A DNA stretch of 64,000 bases, from assembly GCA_041494245.1 (NCBI GenBank), contig JBGQAK010000001.1:248001-312000 (forward strand), written 5' to 3'. Positions 44,355 through 52,903 of the stretch are shown piece by piece. Below the pieces are notes generated by a model. It searched no databases, was not told where the DNA came from, and saw nothing but the letters and a program-made list of their open reading frames with translations. The position numbers and the translations under genes are program-made. This DNA comes from RBG-13-68-16 sp041494245. Lineage in GTDB: Bacteria > Acidobacteriota > Thermoanaerobaculia > Thermoanaerobaculales > Thermoanaerobaculaceae. Position 1 is the first letter of the stretch; each line of letters starts with the position of its first letter.

Positions 44355-45556
44355 CGGACCTCCACGCCGGCCACCAGCAGCCAGGGCGCGACCGCGCCGG
44401 TCGCGACGACCTCGCCCTCCTTGGCGCACCACCCCGGCTCCGCCACCGGGAGCGTCGGACCGGCGGCGGCGAGCATCCCGGCCCGCAGCGCCTCGAGCGT
44501 CCCGACCAGGGTGAACGGCGCGAGAGGACGATGACGCTCCCCGCGGCGCAGCGCGTAGGCGTCGCGCACCTGCAGGAGGATCGCGCCGGAGGCGGGCTCG
44601 AGCGTGCCGGAGGAGAGCGTCACCACCTCGATCGCCGCCTCGTTTCGCGGTGGGTGGGGCAGGGGGTCAGCGGCGGTGGTCACCAGGTTCGAGACGCGCG
44701 GCCGGGGGCGGGTGTGGATGCCTGCACGGCGGGCGTTGCCCGGTTCGACCCCGAGCGCGGGAGCGGTCTCGCGGTCGGCGAGCGCGCCCACCAGCGTCCC
44801 CTCGGCAAGCAGCCGGCGCGGTTTCGCGGCACACCCCTCGTCGTCGGCGGAGAAGCCGCCAGGCAGGTCGGTGCGGGTGGGGTCGTCGCTTACCGAGAGC
44901 GGAAGGGCGAGGATGCGGTCACCCTGCCTCCCGCGCCAGGGGGAGGCGCCACGCAGCAGCAGGTCGCCCTCGAGGGGGTGCCCGACCAGCTCGTGCATCA
45001 GCACGGCCGCGGCAGCGGGGGCGAGGAGAACGCTCGGCTTGCCGGGGCGCGGCTGGACAGGGGGGTGCTCGGGTGACGGGTCCTCCCGGGGTGCGAGCGG
45101 CGGCCACACGGTGAGGGCGCGGTGCCCGTCGAGGAACGTGATCTCGGCGAGATCGGGGCGGTGCAGCGGCACCGCGTTGCCCTCGGCCAGCACCGCCGCC
45201 CAGCTCCACCGCCAGCGCACGCTGCTCCACCCCGCCGGGAGCTCGGGAAGGGCGTCCTCCAGGTGTGGCGGCTCGGGGAACGCCGGCGCCGAGAACGCCG
45301 GCAGCTCGCGCGCCGTGACGCCGAGCAGCTCGGAGAGCGCCGACCGCTCCAGGCCGTCGCCCGAGACGAGCCGGTGGTCACGGCGCACCGCCGCGCCCTC
45401 GCGCAGCAGCGCCTCGCGGGCGAGGACCCGGCCCCCGGCGAGCCGCCAGCACACCTCGGCGCGGCGCTCGATGAAGACGTCCACGAGCCCCGCGATGCGG
45501 GTGCGCGCGACCGCGGTCGCGAGCTCGGCGAGGCCGGAGGTGGCATCCCTGACCAT
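44351..45556 (-). CDS. tldD: TldD-like metalloprotease subunit
   Basis: The 401-residue protein has the TldD metal site HELVGH (residues 188-193) followed by 'PLEGDLLLRGASPWRG', matching the HEXXXH...EGD consensus, and the family elements 'DDEGCAAKPRRLLAEGTLVG' and 'GNARRAGIHTRPRPRVSNL'. ATG 45556 is preferred because a -10-like TATGCT lies just upstream; ATG 45574 is alternative but would sit inside that hexamer. It is divergent from the acyl-CoA carboxylase operon and coupled to pmbA. Confidence 0.87.
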   Translation of the reverse strand: MVRDATSGLAELATAVARTRIAGLVDVFIERRAEVCWRLAGGRVLAREALLREGAAVRRDHRLVSGDGLERSALSELLGVTARELPAFSAPAFPEPPHLEDALPELPAGWSSVRWRWSWAAVLAEGNAVPLHRPDLAEITFLDGHRALTVWPPLAPREDPSPEHPPVQPRPGKPSVLLAPAAAAVLMHELVGHPLEGDLLLRGASPWRGRQGDRILALPLSVSDDPTRTDLPGGFSADDEGCAAKPRRLLAEGTLVGALADRETAPALGVEPGNARRAGIHTRPRPRVSNLVTTAADPLPHPPRNEAAIEVVTLSSGTLEPASGAILLQVRDAYALRRGERHRPLAPFTLVGTLEALRAGMLAAAGPTLPVAEPGWCAKEGEVVATGAVAPWLLVAGVEVR

Positions 45557-45577
45557 GATCCGTCGTGATAGCATAAT
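45549..45577 (+). promoter_or_regulatory. Sigma-70-type promoter of the acyl-CoA carboxylase operon
   Basis: CTGACC (45549-45554), a 17-base spacer and CATAAT (45572-45577) match -35 and -10 at 4/6 and 5/6. The predicted start near 45584 leaves a leader of about 32 bases with GGGGAG before GTG 45616. On the other strand TATGCT (45575-45570) overlaps the -10, so tldD and pccB may compete for polymerase. Confidence 0.5.
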
Positions 45578-45615
45578 TCGCTTTCCGGCGCGGCCGGACA
45601 GGGCGGGGAGTCACG

Positions 45616-47163
45616 GTGGGCGAGGACGTTCGCAAGCGTCTGCAGGAGCTGGAGTCGGCGAGCCTCGAGGGCGGCGGCAAGGAGCGCATCTCAAAGCAGC
45701 ACCAGGCGGGCAAGCTGACGGCCCGCGAGCGCCTCGACCTGCTCCTTGACCCCGGCTCGTTCGAAGAGGTGGACCGCCTGGTCATGCACCGCAGCCACGA
45801 CTTCGGGATGGAGAGGCAGCGCATCCCGGGGGACGGCGTCCTCACCGGGTTCGGCCGCATCGAGGGGCGCTCGGTGGCCGTCTTCGCGCAGGACTTCACG
45901 GTGTTCGGGGGCTCGCTCTCCGAGGCGCACGCCGAGAAGGTGTGCAAGATCATGGACCTCGCGCTCAAGTTCGGGATCCCGATCATCGGGCTCAACGACT
46001 CGGGCGGGGCGCGCATCCAGGAGGGGGTCGTCTCGCTCGCCGGCTACGCGGACATCTTCCTGCGCAACACGATCGCCTCGGGGGTGGTGCCGCAGATCTC
46101 GGCGATCCTGGGGCCGTGCGCAGGCGGCGCCGTTTACTCCCCCGCCATCACCGACTTCGTGTTCATGACAAAGAGCACCAGCTATATGTTCGTCACCGGG
46201 CCCGAGGTCATCCGCACGGTCACCCACGAGGACGTGACCATGGAGAAGCTGGGGGGCGCGGGCACGCACAGCCAGCTCTCCGGCGTCGCGCACTTCGCCT
46301 GCGAGGACGACATGGACACGTTGGGGGGGGTCCGGCGCCTGCTCGGCTTCCTCCCGTTGAACAACGCCGCCGATCCTCCGGTGCGCGCCACCTCCGACCC
46401 GCCCGACCGCGAGGACGAGGCGCTCGACCGCCTGATTCCCGAGGACCCCAACAAGCCGTACGACATCAAGGAGCTCGTCCGCACCCTGGCGGACGAGGGA
46501 GAATTCCTGGAGGTCCACGCTCACTTCGCGCGCAACATCGTGGTCGGTTTCGTGCGCCTGGCCGGGCGCCCGGTGGGGGCGGTGGCGAGCCAGCCGGCGC
46601 ACCTCGCGGGGGTGCTGGACATCAACGCCTCGGTGAAGGGGGCGCGTTTCGTGCGCTTCTGCGACGCCTTCAACGTGCCACTTCTGATCCTCGAGGACGT
46701 TCCCGGGTTCCTGCCGGGCGTGGAGCAGGAGCACGGCGGCATCATCCGGCACGGCGCCAAGCTGCTGTTTGCCCTCGCCGAGGCCACCGTCCCCAAGGTC
46801 ACGGTGATCACCCGCAAGGCGTACGGCGGAGCGTACTGCGTCATGGGCTCCAAGCACATCCGCACCGACTTCAACTTCGCGTTTCCGACGGCCGAGATCG
46901 CGGTCATGGGCCCGCAGGGCGCGGTGAACATCCTCTACAAACGGGAGATCGAGAAGGCCGCCGACCCCGAGGCGCGGCGCGCCGAGCTCGTCCGCGACTA
47001 CGTCGCCAAGTTCGCCAACCCCCTCGTCGCAGCGGAGCGGGGCTACGTGGACGCGGTGATCCAACCAAGAACCACCCGCCGTCGCGTGATCACGGCGCTG
47101 CAGCTCGCCGTCAACAAGCGCGACTGGATGCCCCCGAAGAAGCACGGGAACATCCCGCTCTGA
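45616..47163 (+). CDS. pccB: Acyl-CoA carboxylase, carboxyltransferase subunit (PccB-like)
   Basis: The 515-residue crotonase-fold protein transfers carboxyl from biotin to an acyl-CoA, probably propionyl-CoA or acetyl-CoA. Both oxyanion-hole halves are present: 'GIPIIGLNDSGGARIQEGV' with 'GPCAGGAVYSPAITDFVFM', and 'LILEDVPGFLPGVEQEHGGIIRHGAK' split over the second half, with 'TRKAYGGAYCVMGSK'. The end 'PPKKHGNIPL' is standard for PccB. The substrate-deciding Asp/Ile position was not resolved. GTG 45616 follows a GGGGAG site. Three bases separate it from the biotin carboxylase gene. Confidence 0.95.
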   Translation: MGEDVRKRLQELESASLEGGGKERISKQHQAGKLTARERLDLLLDPGSFEEVDRLVMHRSHDFGMERQRIPGDGVLTGFGRIEGRSVAVFAQDFTVFGGSLSEAHAEKVCKIMDLALKFGIPIIGLNDSGGARIQEGVVSLAGYADIFLRNTIASGVVPQISAILGPCAGGAVYSPAITDFVFMTKSTSYMFVTGPEVIRTVTHEDVTMEKLGGAGTHSQLSGVAHFACEDDMDTLGGVRRLLGFLPLNNAADPPVRATSDPPDREDEALDRLIPEDPNKPYDIKELVRTLADEGEFLEVHAHFARNIVVGFVRLAGRPVGAVASQPAHLAGVLDINASVKGARFVRFCDAFNVPLLILEDVPGFLPGVEQEHGGIIRHGAKLLFALAEATVPKVTVITRKAYGGAYCVMGSKHIRTDFNFAFPTAEIAVMGPQGAVNILYKREIEKAADPEARRAELVRDYVAKFANPLVAAERGYVDAVIQPRTTRRRVITALQLAVNKRDWMPPKKHGNIPL

Positions 47164-47166
47164 CCG

Positions 47167-48687
47167 ATGCGCATCCTCATCGCCAACCGGGGGGAGATCG
47201 CGGTGCGGCTGGTGCGCGCCTGCCGCGAGCTCGGGCACGAGAGCGTCGGCGTCTACTCCGACGTCGACCGCACGCAGCCCCACGTGCTGGCGGCCGACCT
47301 CGCGGTGCGCATCGGCCCTGCGCCGGCGCGCGAGTCGTACCTGAACCAGGACACCATCATCGCGGCCGCGCGCTCCACCGGCGCGGGCGCGGTGCACCCC
47401 GGCTACGGCTTTCTCGCCGAGAACGCCGGGTTCGCGAAGCTGGTCGAGGCCTCCGGTCTGATCTGGATCGGCCCGCCGCCCGACGTGATCGAGCTGCTGG
47501 GCTCCAAGACCGCGGCCCGCGAGGTGGCGCGCAGCGTCGGGGTGCCGGTGGTGCCGGGCAGCGACGCCCTCCCCGACGCCGCGGCCGCGCGTGCGTTCGC
47601 GGCCGAGGTCGGCTACCCGGTCCTGCTCAAGGCGGTGGGTGGCGGTGGCGGCAAGGGGATGCGCATCGCGCGCTCGGACGCCGAGGTGGAGGAGGCGTTC
47701 GCCCGCGCTGCCTCCGAGGGGAAGGCGTTCTTCGCCGACGCCCGCGTCTACGCCGAGAAGCTGATCGAGCGCCCGCGCCACATCGAGGTGCAGATCCTCG
47801 GGGACCGCCACGGCAACCTGGTGCACGTGGGCGAGCGCGAGTGCTCGCTCCAGCGCCGCCACCAGAAGGTGTTCGAGGAGTGCCCCTCGGTGGCGGTGGA
47901 CGCCGCGCTGCGCGCGCGCCTGGGCGCCGCCGCGCTGGCGGTGGCTGGCACCGTGGGATACCGCTCCGCCGGCACGGTGGAGTTCCTGCTCGCCCCCTCG
48001 GGGGAGTTCTTCTTCCTCGAGGTCAACACTCGGCTGCAGGTTGAGCACCCGATCACCGAGGCGGTGTACGGGGTGGACCTGGCGCAGCTCATGATCCGCG
48101 AGGCGCTCGGGGAGGCGCTCCCCCTGCGTCAGGGCGACCTCGCCCCCCGCGGGCACGCCCTCGAGTGCCGGGTGTATGCCGAGGACCCGCTGCGCGGCTT
48201 CGCGCCCTCGCCGGGGACGATCCACCACCTTGAGCGCCCCGACGGCCCCGGCGTGCGTGTGGAGAGCGGCGTGCGCGAGGGGTCGGTGGTGCCGCTCGAC
48301 TACGACCCGATCCTCGCCAAGCTGGTGGTGTGGGCGGAGGACAGGCCCGCCGCCCTGCGCCGGCTGCGGCGCGCCCTCACCGAGTACCGCATCGCAGGGA
48401 TCGCCACCACGTTGCCGCTCTTCCGCCTCCTCCTGGACGTTCCGGAGTTCACCGCCGGCGAGCTGCACACCGGGTTGCTGGACGAGCTGCTCTCCCGGGG
48501 CCCCGTGCAGAGCCTGGAAGCGGCGGGGGACCCGGCGCTCGAGGAGGCCGCCATCGTAGCCGCCGCGTGCCTGGCCGCGGAGGAGGCGGAGCACCTTCCG
48601 CGCGACGGGTTCGAGAGCGCCGAGCGCGAGGGACGCGAGTGGCGCCTGGTCGGACGCTCGCAGCTCCACGGAAGGGGCCCGCGATGA
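47167..48687 (+). CDS. accC: Biotin carboxylase subunit (AccC/PccA-like)
   Basis: The 506-residue ATP-grasp enzyme carboxylates the biotin of the carrier protein. Motifs: 'ILIANRGEIAVRLVRACRELG', 'VHPGYGFLAENAGFA', the Gly-rich ATP loop 'AVGGGGGKGMRIA', 'HIEVQILGDRHGN', 'ECSLQRRHQKVFEE' and the catalytic 'EVNTRLQVEHPITE'. It ends after the biotin carboxylase domain with a short Glu/Ala-rich tail and lacks the fused carrier of PccA, which is encoded separately at 48749. Its TGA overlaps the ATG of a 22-codon frame that bridges to the carrier gene. Confidence 0.95.
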   Translation: MRILIANRGEIAVRLVRACRELGHESVGVYSDVDRTQPHVLAADLAVRIGPAPARESYLNQDTIIAAARSTGAGAVHPGYGFLAENAGFAKLVEASGLIWIGPPPDVIELLGSKTAAREVARSVGVPVVPGSDALPDAAAARAFAAEVGYPVLLKAVGGGGGKGMRIARSDAEVEEAFARAASEGKAFFADARVYAEKLIERPRHIEVQILGDRHGNLVHVGERECSLQRRHQKVFEECPSVAVDAALRARLGAAALAVAGTVGYRSAGTVEFLLAPSGEFFFLEVNTRLQVEHPITEAVYGVDLAQLMIREALGEALPLRQGDLAPRGHALECRVYAEDPLRGFAPSPGTIHHLERPDGPGVRVESGVREGSVVPLDYDPILAKLVVWAEDRPAALRRLRRALTEYRIAGIATTLPLFRLLLDVPEFTAGELHTGLLDELLSRGPVQSLEAAGDPALEEAAIVAAACLAAEEAEHLPRDGFESAEREGREWRLVGRSQLHGRGPR

Positions 48688-48752
48688 CGAGGTTCCGCCT
48701 TTCCTGTGCCCTGGGTCCTGTGCCCTTCGCCCTACCTGGGGGGTGGGCATGA
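48684..48752 (+). CDS. 22-codon bridging frame between accC and the biotin carrier gene
   Basis: The frame begins with ATG overlapping the accC stop (ATGA at 48684-48687) and ends with TGA overlapping the carrier ATG (ATGA at 48749-48752). It contains the 23-bp dispersed repeat at 48703-48725. The peptide has no recognisable feature. It may serve only to keep ribosomes moving between the two genes. It could be chance. Confidence 0.35.
   Translation: MTRFRLSCALGPVPFALPGGWA
48703..48725 (+). repeat. 23-bp dispersed repeat, copy 1
   Basis: CCTGTGCCCTGGGTCCTGTGCC plus C matches the reverse complement of 54449-54471 at 20 of 23 positions, and itself contains CCTGTGCCC twice. It occupies the gap between accC and the biotin carrier gene. 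Confidence 0.5.
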
Positions 48753-49249
48753 GGTGGTGGGTGATGCGGGACGGTCGCCAGGCGGAGGTGAGCGTCCGGC
48801 GGGTCGGGAACGCCTGGGAGGTCACCGTCGAGGGCAACATCCACCGCGTCGAGATGCTGCCGATCCACGCCGGGATGTCCGCACTGTTCAGGCCGGATGG
48901 ACGCAATTACGCGGTCGCGAGCCAGCGCCTGGCGCGCAACCACTGGCGGGTGTCGCTGGCGCAGCGCCACTTCGAGGTGCGGCTGCACGACCCGCTCGAG
49001 CGCGCGGTGAGCGGCAGCGCCGCGGCCCACGCCGGGCCGCACGAGGTGTGCGCCCCGATCCCCGGACGGGTGGTGAGCGTGGCGGTGGCCGAGGGGGACG
49101 CGGTCCGGGCCGGGCAACCCCTGCTCGTGCTTGAGGCGATGAAGATGGAGAACCAGATCTCCGCCGAGGGGCCCGGGAAGGTAGAACGTGTGCTGGTCGT
49201 GCCGGGGGAGACCGTGGATGGCGGCCAGGTCCTGGTGGTCGTGCAGTGA
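48749..49249 (+). CDS. Biotin carboxyl carrier protein of the acyl-CoA carboxylase
   Basis: The 166-residue protein ends in a classical biotinyl domain of ~70 residues: 'VCAPIPGRVVSVAVAEGDAV', then 'LVLEAMKMENQISAEGPGKV' with the biotinylated Lys132. The N-terminal ~90 residues form a small beta-rich domain ('VEGNIHRVEMLP...') that probably docks it to the carboxylase or transferase. ATG 48749 follows a six-G ribosome site; GTG 48743 is a possible alternative. Third gene of the operon. Confidence 0.92.
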   Translation: MRWWVMRDGRQAEVSVRRVGNAWEVTVEGNIHRVEMLPIHAGMSALFRPDGRNYAVASQRLARNHWRVSLAQRHFEVRLHDPLERAVSGSAAAHAGPHEVCAPIPGRVVSVAVAEGDAVRAGQPLLVLEAMKMENQISAEGPGKVERVLVVPGETVDGGQVLVVVQ

Positions 49250-49270
49250 CCAGTTAATTGAGACTTTGTA

Positions 49271-50359
49271 TCAGAATAGTCCGACCATCGAGCCCGCGTA
49301 CCCGGTCAGCTCCATGTACCCCTGGCCCGTCGCCGTCCCCGTGACCGCCACCGGCCCCTCCCAGTACACCGTCCCGGTGGATGCGCGCGCGTCCAGTTCC
49401 GCGGCGGCCACCTCGGGGCGCACCGCGAGGTCGAGGCCGGCGAGCGGGACGCGCACGCGCACGGTCGCGGGGTAGCGGGCGCCGCTCCTCGAGCTCGACC
49501 AGAAGCTCTCCGGCTCCAGCGTGAAATCGGCCGCGGTCAGGTGGCGGGTACGGCCGTCGCGCTCGACCAGAGTGCCTGCCGACTCCGGGGCGGCGCGGCC
49601 GTCGGCACTGCGCAGGCGGTAGAGCATGAGCTCGCGGCCGTCGGCCAGGCGTAACCCCAGCCAGTCCCACCCGACCACGCCGGGCCCGAGCTGGCTGCTG
49701 CCCCACTCGTGGTCGAGCCACGCCTCCCCGTGCATCGCGAGGCGTCGGGAGCCGAGGGTGAGCGTCCCCTGAACGGCCAGGCGCGTGAAGCTCACATAGG
49801 CCGAGGCGTTGCCAGGGCCTCCCTTGAGCGAGACCCCGCCCTCGCCCTGGAGCACCAGCGGCTTTTCGGGGTGCAGCTCCAGCTTCACCCCGGTCCCGAC
49901 GTCCCGGTCGTCGGCGGAAAGGGAGACGGCGCCGCTCGCCAGACGCCGCATCTCCCAGTCGTCGAGGACGATCTGGAGATCGTCGGCCGAGGCGAAGGCG
50001 AGGCCGGCCGCGATGCGCCGCACCCGCTCGGCGAACAGCACCTTCCCGGCGGCGATGTCGGCCACGGCAAGGTGACCGGCGAGGACCTCGCGGGCACGCA
50101 GCGCCGAGGCGCCGGCCTGAGGCGGCGAGGGGTCGAGCCCCCTGCGGAAGAACGTGAGCTGGAAGGAGAACCGGTGGCCGGCATCGTCGGTGAGCGTCCC
50201 GGTGACGTACCACCACTCAGTCCGGAACTCGGGGTGGGAGCCGTGGTCGCGGGGGAAGCTCAGCGTCAGGGGCGCCGCGACCGTGGCCCACTGGGAGCCG
50301 GCCGCGACTGAGGCGGCGAGCAACAGGGCCAGCGCGAGCACCGGCCTACCCCTCCTCAC
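49271..50359 (-). CDS. attH: AttH/CrtC-like lipocalin-type secreted protein
   Basis: The 362-residue protein has a signal peptide ('VLALALLLAASVAAG') and the AttH/hydroxyneurosporene-hydratase-type double beta-barrel. Motifs: 'FRTEWWYVTGTLTDDAGHRFSFQLTFFR' at the start of the first barrel, and 'MHGEAWLDHEWGSSQL', 'GWDWLGLRLADGRELMLYRLR' in the second. In AttEFGH loci such proteins are encoded next to an ABC exporter; they probably bind a hydrophobic cargo in the periplasm. GTG 50359 overlaps the permease gene by 14 bp, so it is coupled. Confidence 0.82.
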   Translation of the reverse strand: MRRGRPVLALALLLAASVAAGSQWATVAAPLTLSFPRDHGSHPEFRTEWWYVTGTLTDDAGHRFSFQLTFFRRGLDPSPPQAGASALRAREVLAGHLAVADIAAGKVLFAERVRRIAAGLAFASADDLQIVLDDWEMRRLASGAVSLSADDRDVGTGVKLELHPEKPLVLQGEGGVSLKGGPGNASAYVSFTRLAVQGTLTLGSRRLAMHGEAWLDHEWGSSQLGPGVVGWDWLGLRLADGRELMLYRLRSADGRAAPESAGTLVERDGRTRHLTAADFTLEPESFWSSSRSGARYPATVRVRVPLAGLDLAVRPEVAAAELDARASTGTVYWEGPVAVTGTATGQGYMELTGYAGSMVGLF

Positions 50360-52901
50360 GCAGCGCCTCGCTCGGGTGCATGCGTGCGGCGGCCAGCGCG
50401 GGCGCGAGCCCCGCGAGGAGGCACGCCAGGGTCACGAGGAGCCCGGTGGCGGCGAGCGCGGGCCAGGGCGGGAGGAAGCGCAGCGTCCAGCCGAACGACT
50501 GGAGGTTGACCACCTTGACCAGCACCAGGCCGATGGCGAGCCCGGTGACGAGACCGCCCGCTGCCCCGGCAAGGCCGAGGAGCGCCGCCTGCACGGCCAC
50601 TACCACGGCGACCTGGGCGCGCGAGCCGCCCAGCGCGCGCAGCAGCGCGAGGTCCCGCCGGCGCTCGCCGAGCAGGGCGAACAGCACGGTGAGCACGGCC
50701 AGCACCGCCACCGCCGCCGCCACCACCTGGAGCGCGCGCGTGATCGCGAACGTCCTGTCGAAGATCGCCACCACCTCGGCGCGCAGCTCGCGGTTGAGCA
50801 GGGCATCCACCAAGAAGCGTCCGCCCAGGGCGACCAGCAGCTTCTCGCGCGCGGCGACGGGGTCGGCGCCAGGCGGCAGGAAGAGCGCCAGCTCCTGCGG
50901 GCCGTCGTCGGGGTAGATGTGCAGGAAATCGGCGCGGTCGATCACCACCATCCCCTGCTGGTGGGAGTAGTCGTGGAAGACCGCCTCCACCTTCTTCACC
51001 AGCTCCCCCCCCGGCACCCGCAGGCGGATCGTGTCCCCCTCTTTCACGCCGAACCGGTTCGCGAGCGGCTCATTGACCACCGCGGCGTGGCGCTCCAGCG
51101 CCGCGGCGAACACGGCGCGGGAGTCGCGCCCGTCGCGGAACGTCACCGCGCCGCGCCTCGCCACGATCGGGAACACCCCGGCGCCGAGCGTGACCGGCTG
51201 CCCCTCGAGGAACGCCTGTGCGGTGTGGAACGGGTCCACCACTTGAGCGCCAAAGAGGCGCAGCGCGATGCGCACCACCTCGGGGTCCAGCCGCCCAACC
51301 TGCACGCCGGTGGTGGCGGCGAGGGGACGGACCCAGACGTCGGCGTGCATCCCCTGGTTGGCCCACTCCACGACCGTGGCGCGGAAGGAGTGGACCATCG
51401 TACCGATGGCGGCGGCGAGTGCGACCGCCACGCCGACCGCGCCTGCCGCCCAGCTCGCGCGCCGGCGCCCCGCGGCCAGCGCCGCGACCGCCAGACGCAC
51501 CGGAGTGCCCACCGAGGTGCGCAGCAGCGGCCCGGAGCCATGCCGGGCGAGTGCGTCCAGAACCGGGGAGGCGGCCACCAGGAGCGCGCCCAGGATCGCC
51601 AGGCTTCCGAGCAGCGCGGCGACCGGAAGGTCGTTCCAGGCGGGGGCGCGCACGAGGGCGGCGGCCAGGGTCAGCAAGGCAAGCACGAGCAGCGCCGCGC
51701 GCCGGCGCGACGGGCGCCGCAGGAACACCGGCCGCTCGCTGACCAGCCCCTGCACCGGGGGGGTCTCGACGGCCTCGACTAGCGGGAGGGCGGCGGCGGC
51801 CAGGGAGGCCGCCACGCCCAGGAGCAGCCCGAGCGCCGCCAGCCAGAGGGGGAGCTCGATCGCCGTAGCCGGGACCCCGCGCACGACCGCGGCAACGGTC
51901 GAGCGTACGCTGCCAAGGGCGGCTCGGGCACCGAGAACGCCGCCCGCGACGCCGAGGGCGCCTCCCAGCGTCCCGATCGCCGCCGCCTCGACGAGCACGG
52001 CACCTGCCAGCTGAGCGCGCGACGCGCCGAGCGAGCGGGCGATCGCCAACACGGTGCGCCGTTGCACGACGGAGGTGGCGAGCGTGGTGGCGACCAGCAC
52101 CGCGCCCACGAACAGCGAGACGCCCGAGAGCGCCACCAGGTTGAACTCGAGCGCCCGCACCATGCTTGAGGTTTCCTCCCCGCGGCGGGCCGGCGCCTCG
52201 ACCCTGACGGTGTCCGGCAGCAGGCGGCGGGCTTCCGCCGTGAGCCTTTCCTCGGAGACGCCGCGGCGCGGGACCAGCTCGATGCGGTCCAGCCGCCCCG
52301 CTCGGCCGAACAACTCCTGGGCGAGCGCCACGTCCACGATGAGCACGCGGTCCCAGGCGGAGGCGAAACGGGGGGGCGTGAAGAGTGCCGCGACCGTGAG
52401 GGTCTCGCGCCGCGCCCGCACGGAGATGACCAGCGGGTCCCCGACGCGCACCTTGAGGCGCGCGGCGAGGTTGGCGGGCACGACCACGCCCCGCCCGGTG
52501 AGCACCCGGGTGATCGCCTGGGCGGGCGGCGAACCTGCGGTCGAGAGGTGGAGGCTCCGCACCTGGGCGTCCACCAGCAGGTCCACGCCCAGGACGCGCA
52601 CCGCGTCGCCAAGGGCAGGCACGAGCGCGATCTCCTCGATCACAGGTACGACCGCGGCCTCGGCGGTGAGGGGGCGCAGCCGCCCCAGCAGCTCCTCGGG
52701 GACGCCCGCGGGCGCCGTGACCTCGGCCCGGGCGCGGCCGGCCACCTCCGCCACCCCTTCCCGCAGCGACGCCACCGCGGCCTGGCTCGCGGCGATCGTC
52801 GCGACCACCGCCGCGATCCCGGCCGCCACGCCGACGACGGTGGTGACGAAGCGCAGGGGGCGCCGCCGCACCGGGCGCAGGACGAGGGTGCGCAGCAACA
52901 T
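50346..52901 (-). CDS. FtsX-like ABC permease with two FtsX modules (AttFG/YbbP-like)
   Basis: The 851-residue membrane protein has an N-terminal anchor ('PLRFVTTVVGVAAGIAAVVATI'), a periplasmic MacB_PCD-like region, an FtsX core with three helices, a second anchor and periplasmic region, and a second FtsX core ('LQVVAAAVAVLAVLTVLFALLGERRRDLALLRALGGSRAQV'). This ten-helix plan occurs in YbbP and lipoprotein-type mechanotransmission exporters. In the Att system two permeases are separate; here both halves are one chain. It lies two bases after its ATPase gene and would pass cargo to, or from, the AttH-like protein. Confidence 0.87.
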   Translation of the reverse strand: MLLRTLVLRPVRRRPLRFVTTVVGVAAGIAAVVATIAASQAAVASLREGVAEVAGRARAEVTAPAGVPEELLGRLRPLTAEAAVVPVIEEIALVPALGDAVRVLGVDLLVDAQVRSLHLSTAGSPPAQAITRVLTGRGVVVPANLAARLKVRVGDPLVISVRARRETLTVAALFTPPRFASAWDRVLIVDVALAQELFGRAGRLDRIELVPRRGVSEERLTAEARRLLPDTVRVEAPARRGEETSSMVRALEFNLVALSGVSLFVGAVLVATTLATSVVQRRTVLAIARSLGASRAQLAGAVLVEAAAIGTLGGALGVAGGVLGARAALGSVRSTVAAVVRGVPATAIELPLWLAALGLLLGVAASLAAAALPLVEAVETPPVQGLVSERPVFLRRPSRRRAALLVLALLTLAAALVRAPAWNDLPVAALLGSLAILGALLVAASPVLDALARHGSGPLLRTSVGTPVRLAVAALAAGRRRASWAAGAVGVAVALAAAIGTMVHSFRATVVEWANQGMHADVWVRPLAATTGVQVGRLDPEVVRIALRLFGAQVVDPFHTAQAFLEGQPVTLGAGVFPIVARRGAVTFRDGRDSRAVFAAALERHAAVVNEPLANRFGVKEGDTIRLRVPGGELVKKVEAVFHDYSHQQGMVVIDRADFLHIYPDDGPQELALFLPPGADPVAAREKLLVALGGRFLVDALLNRELRAEVVAIFDRTFAITRALQVVAAAVAVLAVLTVLFALLGERRRDLALLRALGGSRAQVAVVVAVQAALLGLAGAAGGLVTGLAIGLVLVKVVNLQSFGWTLRFLPPWPALAATGLLVTLACLLAGLAPALAAARMHPSEALREEG

Positions 52902-52903
52902 CT

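Noticed and set aside
45691..48906. A 1071-codon open frame on the minus strand opposite the acyl-CoA carboxylase genes
   Set aside because: It is a GC-driven shadow: composition is Arg/His/Gly-rich without any domain, while the plus strand encodes three clearly conserved enzymes.
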